64,000 nt of DNA from Chiridota heheva (Eukaryota > Echinodermata > Holothuroidea > Apodida > Chiridotidae), in NCBI GenBank assembly GCA_020152595.1, contig JAIGNY010000163.1:56001-120000 (forward strand). The letters are read 5' to 3'. The translations under genes and the position numbers were made by a program. The notes under the pieces were generated by a model, which was not told the DNA's origin, searched no databases, and saw nothing but the letters and a program-made list of their open reading frames with translations. This document shows positions 11,469 through 22,197 of this stretch, piece after piece. Each line of letters begins with the position of its first letter. Position 1 is the first letter of the stretch.

Positions 11469-12373
11469 ACGTCAAATGGCGAGCTCGTCAAAATGGCGAG
11501 CTCGTCCAAATGGCGAGCTCGTCAAAAAACGGGCGAGCTCGTCAAAACGGGCGAGTTCGTCAAATGGCGAGCTAAAACCAAATGGCGAGCTCGTCAAAAG
11601 TGGCGAGCTCCTCGTCCAAAGTTAAAACGGCGAGCTCGTCAAATGGCAAGCTCGTCAAAACGGCGAAGCTCGTCAAAATGGCGAGCTCAAGCTAAAACGG
11701 CGAGCTCGTCAAAACGGGCGAAGCTCGTCAAAACGGGCGAGCTCGTCAAAAACTCGTAAAACGGGCGACTTCGTCAAAATGGCGAAGCTCGTCAAAAAAA
11801 GCGGCGGCTTCGTCAAAATGGCGAGCTCACAAAACGGTCAAAATGGAAACGGCGAGCTCGTCAAAATGGCGAAGCTCGTCAAAAGCTCGTCAAAACGGAA
11901 GCTCGTCAAAATGGCGTCAAAAACGGCGAGCTCGTCAAATGGCGAGCTTCGTCAAAACGGGCGAAGCTCGTCAAAATGGCGAGCTCGTCAAAAACGGCAA
12001 AAGCTTGTCAAAATGGCAAGCTAGTCAGAGTATCCAGGAAAAATGAGCTCGTCATGGAAATATGCACGTCAGGGAAATGCGCCCGCAAATTCGAAAGTAT
12101 AAATATTGTTTCTTCCAAATGGCAGAATGAATTGTATGCTTATTGGCAGGTGACTTTAATTATGGTGAGTCTAATTATTGACAAGCTCGTTTAAGTTTTG
12201 ACGAGCTTGGCACGAGCTTGTTTAAGTTTTGACGAGCTCATCTAAGTATTGACGAGCCCTTGACAAGCTATCTTAGTTTTGACAAGTTCGCCTGAGCTCA
12301 TCTAAGTTCTGACAAGCTCATCGCGAGCTCATTTCTTAATGAAGGGCTCATCGCGAGCTCATTTTCTGTAAGG
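11469..12373. mobile_element. GAGCTC-centred foldback array
   Basis: From 11469 to about 12045 there are some 30 imperfect copies of GAGCTCGTCAAAATGGC in one orientation. After a ~135-bp unique spacer, 12180-12370 carries the complementary motif (TTTTGACGAGCTC and TCTAAGT variants) in the opposite orientation. It ends at ATTTTCTGTAAGG (12361-12373), a variant of the family terminus. The two half-arrays can pair as a long foldback. The frames running through the array (Met-Ala-Ser-Ser-Lys-like repeats) are artefacts. No transposase is present, so it is probably non-autonomous. Confidence 0.7.
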
Positions 12374-12589
12374 TTGCCTCACCTTGCAGTCAGAGTAAGG
12401 AATCTATCTTATTATATATCCAGTATCTGTGGACAGCATGCATGTACAATGTGCACTGTAGCACTGCATGAAGAAGCTGTAAAACACATTAATTTGTACA
12501 TAGTGGCAATAGATAATAAAAAATGCATATTTATAATTAACTTCATTGGTTCTTATAGAAGACAGTCCAACAAAATTTACATATAATGA

Positions 12590-12740
12590 CATATGTCATA
12601 TATTTCATTATTTAGCATATGATTTCATTATATGCCATATTAATGCATATGGCATGTCTTATATGGCATATAATGTCATTATATGGCATATGTTATTATA
12701 TGGCATATAATGTCATATGATACATAATGCTATTATTAGA
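12590..12740. repeat. Short AT-rich tandem repeat (ATGGCATATAATGTCATT type)
   Basis: About seven imperfect units of 18-22 bp built from GGCATATAATGTCATTATAT. The unit resembles the short repeats at 480-650 and is itself partly palindromic. Confidence 0.55.
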
Positions 12741-13570
12741 CCTATAATGTTATTTATTATACAGACCTGCCAGCTAGTACGATTTTGCCGTATTTAATAC
12801 AGGAAAATGTTGAAAATACGATTGTACGTGTTTTGGCACCAGAATAGGTTTTTTTTTTTTTTTTTTTAAATATTTTTTAAATATTTTTATACATATATTT
12901 TTTTACTCATACTTTTTACGCTCGGTTGGCGTTCATGTCCTCTTAAAGATTTTTGCCGACTTAACTGATTCAGATTCAGATTCAGAATAAGATTATAACC
13001 ATTTGCGGCTGCCGCCAAAAAGTGTAGACTACAAGTTAATTATGCATAAGGCAACCTACCTGCAACAGAGTTCCAATCAAGTTTAAGTACTCCAGTTCTA
13101 TCAGACTGTTTAACTAGCAAGATCTATTGGCAAGCAGCAGGGATTCCATCCCATCAACGTTCATTAAAAAATGAAGCACTCCAGAAATGCAAAAAGGCAA
13201 CTGCCACGTACAATAAGAGAAACTGAAAGTACAGTGGTAATTTTTTTTTTAGTTACAGTAAACCTTTGTTTTGTACATTTCGTTTGAAGAGTACAGTTTT
13301 TTTTTATCAAAATCACAAATTTTGTTGTTTCAGAATACAGTTTGGTGATCCTAAAGGTTGGCAGGCCTGATTATATGACATGAATGTTATTAAATGCTAA
13401 ATAATTAATTAAATAATGACTGAAAGAAGTACTTCTACATTATCTCTTAAATAATAGAATAAAAAAGATTATGAAAATGCAAAAACTAATTATACCACAA
13501 AAAATTTAAGTAAAAAGTCTATGTATAGCACCTCATTATTAGCTTCACTATTCAAAGAATAGTACAGCTA
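12741..13570. other. Non-coding stretch with a poly(T) run
   Basis: A run of about 20 T lies at 12848-12867. Otherwise no gene is apparent. Confidence 0.4.
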
Positions 13571-15590
13571 TTGTACTACCTCGCGTTTGCGTCGGCATCG
13601 GCGTCCGCTTAAAGTTTTGGTTAAAGTTTTCATAACTTAAGTTATGAATGGTTTACATTCCTGTGACTTGTCATAGGTGTAAAGGACATGGTACTGATTC
13701 AAATGAGCATGAGTGGAGGGTTGTGTGTGCATACTAATTAGCTTATTTGCATAGCAATAAAAATATTTGTCAGGTTAAAGTTTTGGTTGAAGTTTTTGGT
13801 TAAAGTTTTCATAACTTATGAATGGTGTACATTCATGTGACTTGGCATAGGGGTAGAGGACATGGGTACTGTTCAAATGAGCATGATTGGGGGTTGTGTG
13901 GGTATACTAATTAGCTTATTTGCATAACAATTAATTTTTTTGTCAGGTTAAAGTTTTTGAATAAAGTTTTCCTAACTTAAGTTATGAATGGTGTACATTC
14001 ATGTAATTTGGCATATAGGGTACTGTTTAAATGAGCATCATTAGGGGTTATGTGTGCATACTAATTCAGCTTATTTGCATAACAATGAAAATATTTGTAT
14101 CTGTGATATCTCTAAATTACAGTGGATGTTGGGATTTTGTTTGCACATTGTCTACACTTAATGTTGAGGTGAATTGTGCATGCATATTATTTAGGTTATT
14201 TGCATAAGAATACTCTTACAAAATGTTTAACATTCATGAATGCATAACTTAAGTTATGAATGGTGTACATTCATGTAACTTGGCACAGGGGTAGAGGACA
14301 CATGATGGGGGGTTGTGTGTGCTTACTAATTAGCATAATTGCATAACAATGAAAATATTTGTATCCATGATATGTCTTAGATTAAAGTGGGAGTGGGGAT
14401 TTTGTTTTGTCTACACTGAGGTGAAGTGTGCATATTAATTAGGTTTTTTGCATAGCGATAGACTTTGTACAAAATGTTTAACATTCATGAGCGCATAACT
14501 TAAGTAATGAATAACTTGGCACAGCTATGGTAGACGACATGGGTGCTATTCAAATAAGCATGATTGGAGGGTTGGGTGTGCATACTAATTAGCTTTTTTT
14601 AAATATTTTTTATATTTATGATATGTCATAAAATAAAGTGGGAGTGTGGATTTTGTTTACACAAATGATTATATTTGTGAAGAGCATTGTCTACACTTAT
14701 TGGTGAGGTGTAATTTGCATGTTATTTAGGTTATTTGCATAACAATACACTTGTGTAGAAAATATTTAACCTGAGATAATAATTTGGTACTTGTTACAAT
14801 TGTAGGTGGCATTGGGACTGTTCAGTTAAGCATGATTGTGGTTGTGTGTGCATACTAATTAGCTTATTTGCATAAGGTGAATTAACTTGACCACTGAATT
14901 AATCCTTAAAGATGAATGGAGAGGGTAGTTCGGTAAGTAAATGCCCAAAGAAATAACAAATAATTGCATCATGCCGCAAGGATACATTATTAATATTTTA
15001 ATACCTTATTGACATAGGCAAATCATGGGTGTCTCCCTTCTTTGTGACTCAATGGATGCATTGAAAAGAGGTGTTTCATTTATACAGATTTCTTTCATGT
15101 TTTCTGAGTTACTGGGTGTAGTAGTAACCTGACCTAAAATGTCTGATAACAACTCAAAGATATTTTGAGGTTTGCAGTAAAATGTAAAAATCTAAAGAAA
15201 GGGGAAAAGTAAGTGCATCCTTCAAAAGCTCATGTAATTTGAAATAACTTCCTCTACTAGCCCCATTACCGGCATTTACGTCCTTCAACAAGCCCATTGT
15301 TTACACTAGCTTTAAACAGTCAGCATACTGTCCTTCCAAAAGTTCTTGTTTGAACATAATGCCATTATTTACAAATAATTGATGTAAATAATTTTTGACA
15401 CTTGAGGCTCCCATAATAGAAAGTCTTTCCCCAAAAGATTTGCTATTCATTGTGATTTTGTATTGAATTATATATATATATTTAATAAAATGTTTACATT
15501 TTGCCCCTCCCCCTCCTCCTTGACCCCAATCATGTTTTCCCCAGCAAACACTCTTACAGCCATCAGACTCCAAAAGCTAGTAATTTAAAA
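13571..15590 (+). repeat. Octamer-rich ~2-kb repeat, copy 1
   Basis: Several diverged internal units (about 145 bp, later about 270-300 bp) contain in order AACTTAAGTTATGAATGG, GTACATTCATGT, GGGGTAGAGGACATGGG, AATGAGCATGATT, and CATACTAATTAGCTTATTTG followed by CATAAC. Seven perfect POU-octamer sequences ATTTGCAT occur (for example 13745, 13918, 14073, 14198, 14713, 14733, 14866). The part after 14900 also matches 55.0-55.4 kb, including AAGCCCATT, ACTAGCTTT and TACTGTCCTTCC. It begins after a GCGT(C/T)GGCGTC-like segment. No coding frame. It is either a large non-autonomous transposon or a segmental repeat. Confidence 0.65.
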
Positions 15591-15950
15591 CATCTTTCTT
15601 CTTCAATTTGAAATATGGCCTTGTGTTTGAATAAACATCATTAATTAGCTTTTAATGAAGACGTATCACTTAAAGTCAGTTGGTTTCACCTGTTGTATTG
15701 ATCAGGTCCACCTGTTCTTGTTTTTACATACATCCAACAAAAATAAAAATTTTAATCAATGATTTTGTCACTTCTTATATATGACATTAGTAAGATTTCC
15801 AAAGAATTTGACTTGATTTGTGTCAATTGTTAGCAGGTGTTGACCAGCACCACACAGCCTGCTTTTGGGCACACATACATTCATTATTTTGTTCCTGTAC
15901 ATAAGAACGGGGACCGCAGAGATTGTGGGGGAAGGGGGGGAGTCACTTTT
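15591..15950. other. Non-coding spacer
   Basis: No gene or repeat copy is recognised, apart from a G-rich tract at about 15927-15940. Confidence 0.4.
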
Positions 15951-16520
15951 GCTAGGCAAAAATAAAAATAATAATATGGCCTGAGAGGATTTCATCTTCC
16001 TGGTAGTCCCGGTTGGGGGTAAAATTGGAAAAATATTAACATAAAAAAAACAATTGGGAAAATTTGAAAATTTGTCAAATTTGTCAACAGATTTTCCAAA
16101 AATTGGCAAAATTTACTTGGCTTTAGTCCCCTCCTCCCCTACCTAATTTTGCTAGGCTAGGCAAAAATAAAAACAATGATATGGCCTGAGAGGATTTCAT
16201 CTTTTTGGTATTCTCGGTTGGGGGGTAAAATTAGGAAATTATTAACATAAAATTTAAACAATTGGTAAAAATTTAATTTTTGGTCAAATTTGTCAACAGA
16301 TTTCTGGAAAATTGACAACATTTTCTTCAAAATATAAAAAAAGGGGGGCTTTTGAACCTCCCACTTTATGTTAGGCAAAAATAAAAATGATAATATGGCC
16401 TGAGAGGATTTCAACTTCTTGGTATTCCCGGTTGGGAAGTAAAATTGGGAAATTGAAACAATAGGTAAATATTGTAATCGATCGATCGATCGATCAACAG
16501 ATTTCCCGAAAATTGTCAAA
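15951..16520. repeat. Three tandem units of ~205-213 bp
   Basis: Units start near 15953, 16157 and 16370, each with TAGGCAAAAATAAAAA, then ATATGGCCTGAGAGGATTTC, a GGTTGGG block and ATTTGTCAACAGATTT or a close variant. The third unit carries a short ATCGATCGATCGATCGATC run near 16478. The two minus-strand frames of 113 and 130 codons lie inside these units and have no domain, so I treat them as artefacts. Confidence 0.75.
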
Positions 16521-16721
16521 ATTTCCTTCACAATCGAAAAAATTGCCAACCAATTAACAAAATTTACTTAAAATTTCCAATAATAAAAGAAATTTCCCAA
16601 ATTGACCAATAGTTCTCTGAAATTTGTTTCTCTTGTGAATACATGTATGTTTTGGGTTCTTGCCTCCCCACCCCTATTGAGAAATGAATGTAAAATACCA
16701 AATTACTTTCCTACCTGTAAG

Positions 16722-17175
16722 AGGTGCAGTGGTTCAGTGGTTAGGAGTCGTGCTTGTATGTAAAAGGTATCAGGTTCGATTTCTGCTGCGAGCACTACAT
16801 TGTGTCCTTGAGCAAGGCAGCTTTACTCCATGCTTGGAAAATACAACAAAAGTCATGATCGGCAATCATTTATACAACTTAGATTTGCCATAGTATATTA
16901 TAATATTTTTACTTGCACAGTTTTTCTCGCTCACCAATGGTGAGCAGGCGAGAGTTATTTTCAACCCTGTTTTATTTACTCTACTTGCTTCAGTCCACTC
17001 AGCTGTGAAAAATGAGTACCATTGGAGAGTTAACCTGGGGAGTTAACCTGCATCTGGGGAAGTCATGTACTCTCATCCACTTGCACCATGGAAACCGGGG
17101 ATAACCAACTAATGAGCCTAATGACTCGGGATGGATTTAGCTTAGCTGCCTACCTGCTCATATTTTGAATTTTTT
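16722..17175 (+). mobile_element. tRNA-derived SINE, family A, copy 1 (split by an insertion)
   Basis: The head resembles a tRNA gene: box A-like TGGTTCAGTGG near 16729 and box B GGTTCGATTTC near 16773, the internal promoter of RNA polymerase III. Next comes TGTCCTTGAGCAAGGCAG, a block common in animal SINEs. After the insertion at 16829-16974, the body resumes with CAGTCCACTCAGCTGTGAAA and ends around CATGGAAACCGGGGATAACC and ACTAATGAGCCTAATGACTC. The later body blocks recur at 26.94-27.15 kb (minus) and 27.53-27.70 kb (plus). It encodes no protein and would depend on a LINE for movement. Confidence 0.72.
16829..16974. mobile_element. 146-bp insertion inside the SINE with 7-bp flanking duplication
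   Basis: TTTACTC flanks the segment on both sides (16822-16828 and 16975-16981), and the SINE body is otherwise continuous across it. The insert contains the palindrome GCTCACCAATGGTGAGC (16929-16945). It has no coding capacity. It may be a small MITE; its family is unknown. Confidence 0.5.
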
Positions 17176-17499
17176 TATAGCTAACAGCACATTGTCCATC
17201 AGTGCATGGCAGCCACAGTGGCAGCTACTGTAGCCATGGGGATTCTTTTGCCCCCAAAAAATTGCTGATCATTGTTTTATATTAAATTACATGTACCACA
17301 TTTGACGCTACCCTAATAAACGCCCGCCCAACATTTTTTTACTGATATAGCACAATATATTTGATTAATTTAAAGACTTAAAATCAGTTTTTGTTATATT
17401 ATTTGCTTTGTCTGAGGGTCACAATGTTTTTGTGGTGGTTATTCTGGCAGTCTGGAGCTAGTTGGTTCTGCATAGATTGGCGCTGCTCTGTGGCGACAT
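17176..17499. other. Non-coding stretch upstream of the CR1-like LINE
   Basis: No gene. The right part may already be 5' UTR of the LINE that follows; the boundary cannot be set from the sequence alone. Confidence 0.35.
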
Positions 17500-20395
17500 C
17501 CTGTCAGTAAAACTCAGTTTTTAACCAACATTTTTACAATGGATATTTGTCGTTTTAACATTAATTTTGGTGGTAGATGTTGTTGTGTGCTCAAATTGGT
17601 GACTATTGTGCTTTTTATTGTGTTTTTTGCTCTTTCTTGAGCTTTTTCCAATGATTTTAGTGATGGACTTGTATGGAGACTTACTTACAACACTACTGAA
17701 CTCAAACCGTTACCCCCTATTCAAATGCTTAGGCCATTTGATTACAATAATTACCCCAAGGACATAAAGAAGCGTAAAAGAGGTAAGAAAGGCGGGGTCG
17801 TATAAGACGTTTGAGGCATTTAACTCCTCTACCCACAATTATACTTGGGAACGTTAGATCCCTCCAGAATAAAATGGATGAACTTTCAGTCGCAATGAGA
17901 GTTATACATGAGTTCTGCGACTCTAATGTTATGTGTTTTACAGAGACAATTGGCTTTAATAAATCGATATTCCTGATAGTGCAGTTGAAATTAATAATTT
18001 TACTGTTATTAGAGCTGACGGCGATCATAGTTTAAAAAAATCTAAAGGAGGTGGTGTTTGTCTTTATTTCAATAATACCTGGTGCAATAACTATGTTGTC
18101 AAAGAGAAGTATTGTTGTGAGGACATAGAATTACTGACCGTTGGATTGCGGCCTTTTTATCTTCCCGGGAATTTGGTCTGTTGTTCATTATTTTTGTTTA
18201 TATTTACCCAAAGGCGAACAATAGTAAAGCTATAGATACCTTATCAGACAGGATCCAGAATATTAATGCATCAAATCCTGATGTACAACTTATTATGGGA
18301 GATTTCAATCAATGTGACTTTCGATATCCTAATTTTGTGCAATATATTGACAAGTGGGGAATGCTGTTTTAGACAAATGTTCTGGAAACGTTAAATGTAG
18401 ATTCAAGGTCAAGCTGTGCTCCGATCATAGTACAGTGTGCATACTACCGCTTTACAAACAGATGGTCAAACAAAAGACACCGACAAAAGTTACCTACCAT
18501 GACTGGTTAGAAGCAGTTACGAATAAATTGCGCGGGTGTTTTGAAAGCACCGACTGGAGTGTGTGTCATGATGACGACATCAATAAGAAGGTTACAGCTG
18601 TCAATGAATATATTACATTTTGTGTTGTGTCTATTGTACCCACTACAACACGGAGGGTATTCTCGAACAGCAAACCATGGAGATCAAAAGAATTGAAGAT
18701 GTTGATTAAGCAGAAGCATGAGGCCTACCATAACAAAGATTGCGCAACAGCAAAAGCAAAACAAAGGGCAATTAAGGGGGAAACTAAACACTGTAAATAT
18801 AATTACGGAAAGAAACTTGAAAGTAAATTTTAGTGCAACGATAGTAGAGCAGCGTGGAAAGTTATGTCTAACATCACTGGTCACAAACTAAAAACGTCAA
18901 GTAGTAAAAATGCCACCAAGGACTTTGTTAATGAACCTAAATCAGTTTTACTCTAGATTTGACATGATTGATTTTAATGATGAACAGCTTTCTCTCAGTG
19001 CAATGTTAACTGATATGTGCAATAATATTGACAGGGTTATTTTATCAGTAGATGACATTCAAATGCCTTTTTCCAGGGTTAATGCACATAAAGCCATTGG
19101 GCCAGATTGTGTAAGTAATTAATTAAGTTATGTTCTGCTCAGATATAGCACCAATTTTCACTGAAATATTTCAGGACACAATTGATACTGGTGAGATCCC
19201 TGTTATTTGGAAAACATCTGCAATCTCTCCAGTGCCAAAATCAAATACAGTTACCACCCTAAATAGCTATCGTCCAGTGACACTTACTTCGATCATAATG
19301 AAATGTCTTAAAAAACGTATTCTCAGGTTTTTGCTAAATAAGAATGGTGTTATTTTAGATCTCATGCAATTTGCCCACAGAGACAAAAGAAGTGCTGATG
19401 ATGCAGTCTGAATGATTTTGCATAAGATTCTTGAAAACTTGGAAATACCAAATTTTTTGTTCAAGCTACATTTGTCAACTTCTCAAGTGCTTTTAATTCC
19501 ATCCAGCCGCACTTGCTGATAAACAAGCTGTTAAATATGGGAGTCAATTGTAGGTTATTATCATGGATCTTAAATTATTTAAGAGACAGACTACAGTTTG
19601 TTAAGATGAATGGCTTATGCTCTGATGTTTGGTCCATTAGTACAGGTGTGCCCCAGGGTTGTTGTCTGTCTTCCATCCTCTTTTGCTTGTACACTAATGA
19701 TTGCAGAAGTAAACAAATGTGCTGATGATACCGTGATTATACTGGTCACCTTCAATATGACTGCTCTGTATGAGGATGAAATTGGTGATTTTGTTACTTG
19801 GTGCAATCAAAACTATCTGATATTGAACTGTAAAAAAACCAAGGAGAAGGAAACGGTCATGTGATTATGCTCCAATCAGGGTTAATAATGAGGTTGTTGA
19901 ACAGGTGGACCATTACAAATATCTAGGCACTATCATTGACCATAAACTTAACTTTAAAGACCAGACTGATGCAACTAGAACCAAGGCGTAACAAGGGTTG
20001 TATTTTTTACGTAAACTGAAATACTTCAAAGTTGACAATATTATTCTTAAGCTCTTTAACCAGTCAGTAATACAAAGCATGTTGACTTTCAGTATTATCT
20101 GTATATTCGGGCTGCTTACCAAAGATTTGACTAGTAAATTGGAGAAGATCGTAAGGGCCGCAAGCCATGTTGTTGGTGATGACATATGTCTGAAGTCCGT
20201 TTCGATCTTGACAATAACATGATGCTCAGAAAAATAACTAAAATATTGAATGACAACACACATCCGCTCTTCCCACTACATATTTTCCGCCGTTCACGGA
20301 AAAGACTTTGTATGCCACGGTCCAAGCATAATAGATTCAGGTTTTCATTTGTACCCAACTCTATTTCCCTGTTCAACTTGAAAGCGGTCTGATAG
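17500..20395 (+). pseudogene. CR1-like LINE with endonuclease and reverse transcriptase, degenerate
   Basis: Nearly full-length but broken. It encodes an APE-type endonuclease: PTIILGNVRSLQNKMDEL (about 17828-17885), FTETIG near 17938, KSKGGGVCLYFNNTWCNNY (about 18038), YPKANNSKA, the catalytic MGDFN (about 18296) and SDHST (about 18421). The reverse transcriptase follows: NAHKAIGPDCVS (about 19081), LNSYRPVTLTSI, motif A as FSSAFN-like residues (about 19480), GVPQGCCLSSILFCLYTNDC (about 19648), and the active site as CADDTVII (about 19721) instead of the usual FADD/YADD. YKYLGTIIDHKLNF and the C-terminal block run to about 20390. At least six frame changes or stops separate these pieces, so no active product is expected. 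The 3' part runs into a TG/TA microsatellite. CR1/Rex-type affiliation is by motif resemblance. Confidence 0.83.
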
Positions 20396-20429
20396 TTTGT
20401 GTTTTAAGATTTTAAGTCAAATTTTTATA

Positions 20430-20565
20430 TTTATTGATATATGTATATGTATGTGTATATATGTGTATATGTATGTGTGTATGCATTTATGTTTATATAT
20501 GTATGTGTGTATATATATATGTATGTGTGTATATATGTGTATATGTGTATATATATGTATGTGGG

Positions 20566-20606
<41 letters not shown>
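20430..20606. repeat. TATG/TA microsatellite
   Basis: Alternating TATGTATGTG and TATATA runs end in about 20 TA units (20567-20606). It lies directly downstream of the LINE C-terminal coding part and may have grown from its 3' tail. The tyrosine/isoleucine/valine-rich frames here are artefacts. Confidence 0.85.
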
Positions 20607-20607
<1 letters not shown>

Positions 20608-20732
20608 TACATCTTGACGTTATTGTATTTTACCATTTACTAATAATTACAGAAATTTTTATTTTTCTAATTTACTGGGGTTTTTATATAACTTTTATGT
20701 AACTTGTACCTTACAGAAAAACTAGTATTTAA

Positions 20733-21265
20733 AATTTTTTTTTTTTTTTTGCAGCAAGCTAACACTAGCTTGCAGCAAGCTAACACTAAATTCTTCTGCT
20801 TGCACTACCTCTGTTAATTTGATTGACATCATTTGCTGATGATCAAAAGGGTAGATATGAGTTATTGTATAAGCATTAAGAAAGAGTATGAATATTTCCC
20901 TAACGTGCATTTATTCTTGTATGATATCCCTTACAGCTAACATGAAGTTTCTGCTAGCTAGCGCAAGCTAGCATGTAATTTTGTTAGCTTGCAAGCTAAC
21001 ATAAAAATTTGCTAGCATGTAATTTTGTTAGCAAGCTAAACATCAGCTAACATCATGCTAGCTTGCGCAAGCTAACATCAAATTTTGCTAGCTTGCACAA
21101 GCTAACATCAAATTTTTGCTAGCTTTGCAAGCTAACATCAAATTTTTGCTAGCTTGCGCAAGCTAACATCAAATGTTTTAGGTTGCGCTAGCTAACATCA
21201 AATATTTCTAGCTTGTGCAAGCTAACATCAAAAATTTTGTTAGCTTGTGCAAGCTAACACAATTT
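20733..21265. mobile_element. GCTAGCTTGCGCAAGC palindrome array
   Basis: A poly(T) run leads into two GCAGCAAGCTAACACTA units. TCCCTTACAG at 20927-20936 is a family terminus, and from 20950 to 21262 come about ten units of 31-35 bp made of the palindrome TTAGCTTGCGCAAGCTAA followed by CATCAAATTTTT. The right end (ACAATTTCTTTGAG) is only a weak match to the usual terminus. No coding frame. Confidence 0.65.
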
Positions 21266-21299
21266 CTTTGAGAGTTTATGCAAGTTATTACACAATTGC

Positions 21300-21443
21300 T
21301 TGCAAGCTTGTGTAAGCTAATATTTTGTACATGTTCCTAAACTAAATGTTACAAACTTAACATTAAACTTTTGCTTGTGTAAGCTAATATTTTCTACAAC
21401 ATGTTCCCAAAATAAATGTTACAAACTTAACATTAGACTTTTG
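21300..21443 (+). repeat. Two tandem ~70-bp units
   Basis: GCTTGTGTAAGCTAATATTT, then ATGTTCC, AATAAATGTTACAAACTTAA and CATTA(A/G)ACTTTTG, occur twice in succession (about 21308 and 21373). The unit begins with an AGCT-core motif, so it may be a by-product of the adjacent array. Confidence 0.7.
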
Positions 21444-21744
21444 TGAAAACTTGAGATTTTCAGTACTACAGTATGTCGGAACCTTAAGTGTGACTGAAAT
21501 ACTGTAGTGATGATAGCTAGGGGTAATTTTACTTAATATAAAGTGATCAACTTGAAAGTCTTGAAAAGTAAATTCAAACATACAGTAACTTAATTAATTT
21601 CTGTGTGTGATGAAACATCCCCCTTTCTGCATAAAGATAAATGTAAGAAGACATATTCTTGAGAAGAAAAAAAAAGTCAATGTCAATTTATTTTGCAATT
21701 TTCAAACTTACTTTTCATTGTGATTCTGATTGGTAAATAAGTAC

Positions 21745-21845
21745 ATAATAACCTTGTTGAAGAGAGAAAATAAATAAAAGTTTTTGAAAATTATTACAAA
21801 AATGCATCACTTTTCTTTTACATTTAAGAATGTCCCAAAGACATA
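21745..21845 (+). repeat. ~100-bp segment repeated at 26.49 kb (copy 1)
   Basis: Nearly identical to 26488-26588, from CCTTG(T/A)TGAAGAGAGAAAA through ATGCATCACTTTT to AATGTCCCAAAGACATAGC. In this copy the GAGCTC array begins directly after it; in the other copy a GAGCTC element lies directly before it. Confidence 0.85.
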
Positions 21846-21847
21846 GC

Positions 21848-22197
21848 CATGAGCTCGCCACGAGCTCGTCAACAATAAGACGAGCTCGTCAACAAAAACG
21901 AGCTCGTCAACTAAAAAGAGATCGCGAGCTTGTTAGATGGTTGATGAGCTCGCGACGAGCTCGTCAAAACATAGATGAGCTCGTCAACAACTGGACAAGC
22001 TTGTGACCAGCTCGTTGATAATCTGACGAGCTCGTAAAATATAGACGAGCTTGCCAAAAGCTTGTCAACAACTGGACAAGCTTGTGACGAGCTCGTCAAT
22101 AATCTGACGAACTCATTAAAAAATAGATGAGCTCGCCACAAGCTCGTCAACAATCTGACAAGCTCTTTGCAACCTCTATCAACAATTAGACAAACTT
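21848..22197. mobile_element. GAGCTCGTCAAC array
   Basis: About 15 imperfect units of CGAGCTCGTCAACAA(T/C)(A/T)(A/G)GA with CGCCACGAGCTC and AGCTTGTGACGAGCTCGT variants. It belongs to the same motif class as 11.5-12.4 kb. The outer ends lack a clear TCCCTTACAG terminus. The 106-codon minus-strand frame is a repeat artefact (leucine/valine/aspartate/glutamate/leucine-like). Confidence 0.65.

Noticed and set aside
11324-12194. Five overlapping frames rich in Ala-Ser-Ser-Lys
   Set aside because: They track the GAGCTCGTCAAAATGGC repeat and shift frame with its indels; no start or splice support.
11469-12373. CRISPR array
   Set aside because: Units are contiguous and imperfect, without unique spacers of constant length, and the genome is eukaryotic.
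15768-16549. 113- and 130-codon minus-strand frames
   Set aside because: They lie within tandem non-coding units and have no domain.
16722-16800. Functional tRNA gene
   Set aside because: Boxes A and B are present, but the cloverleaf does not form cleanly and the sequence continues into a SINE body.
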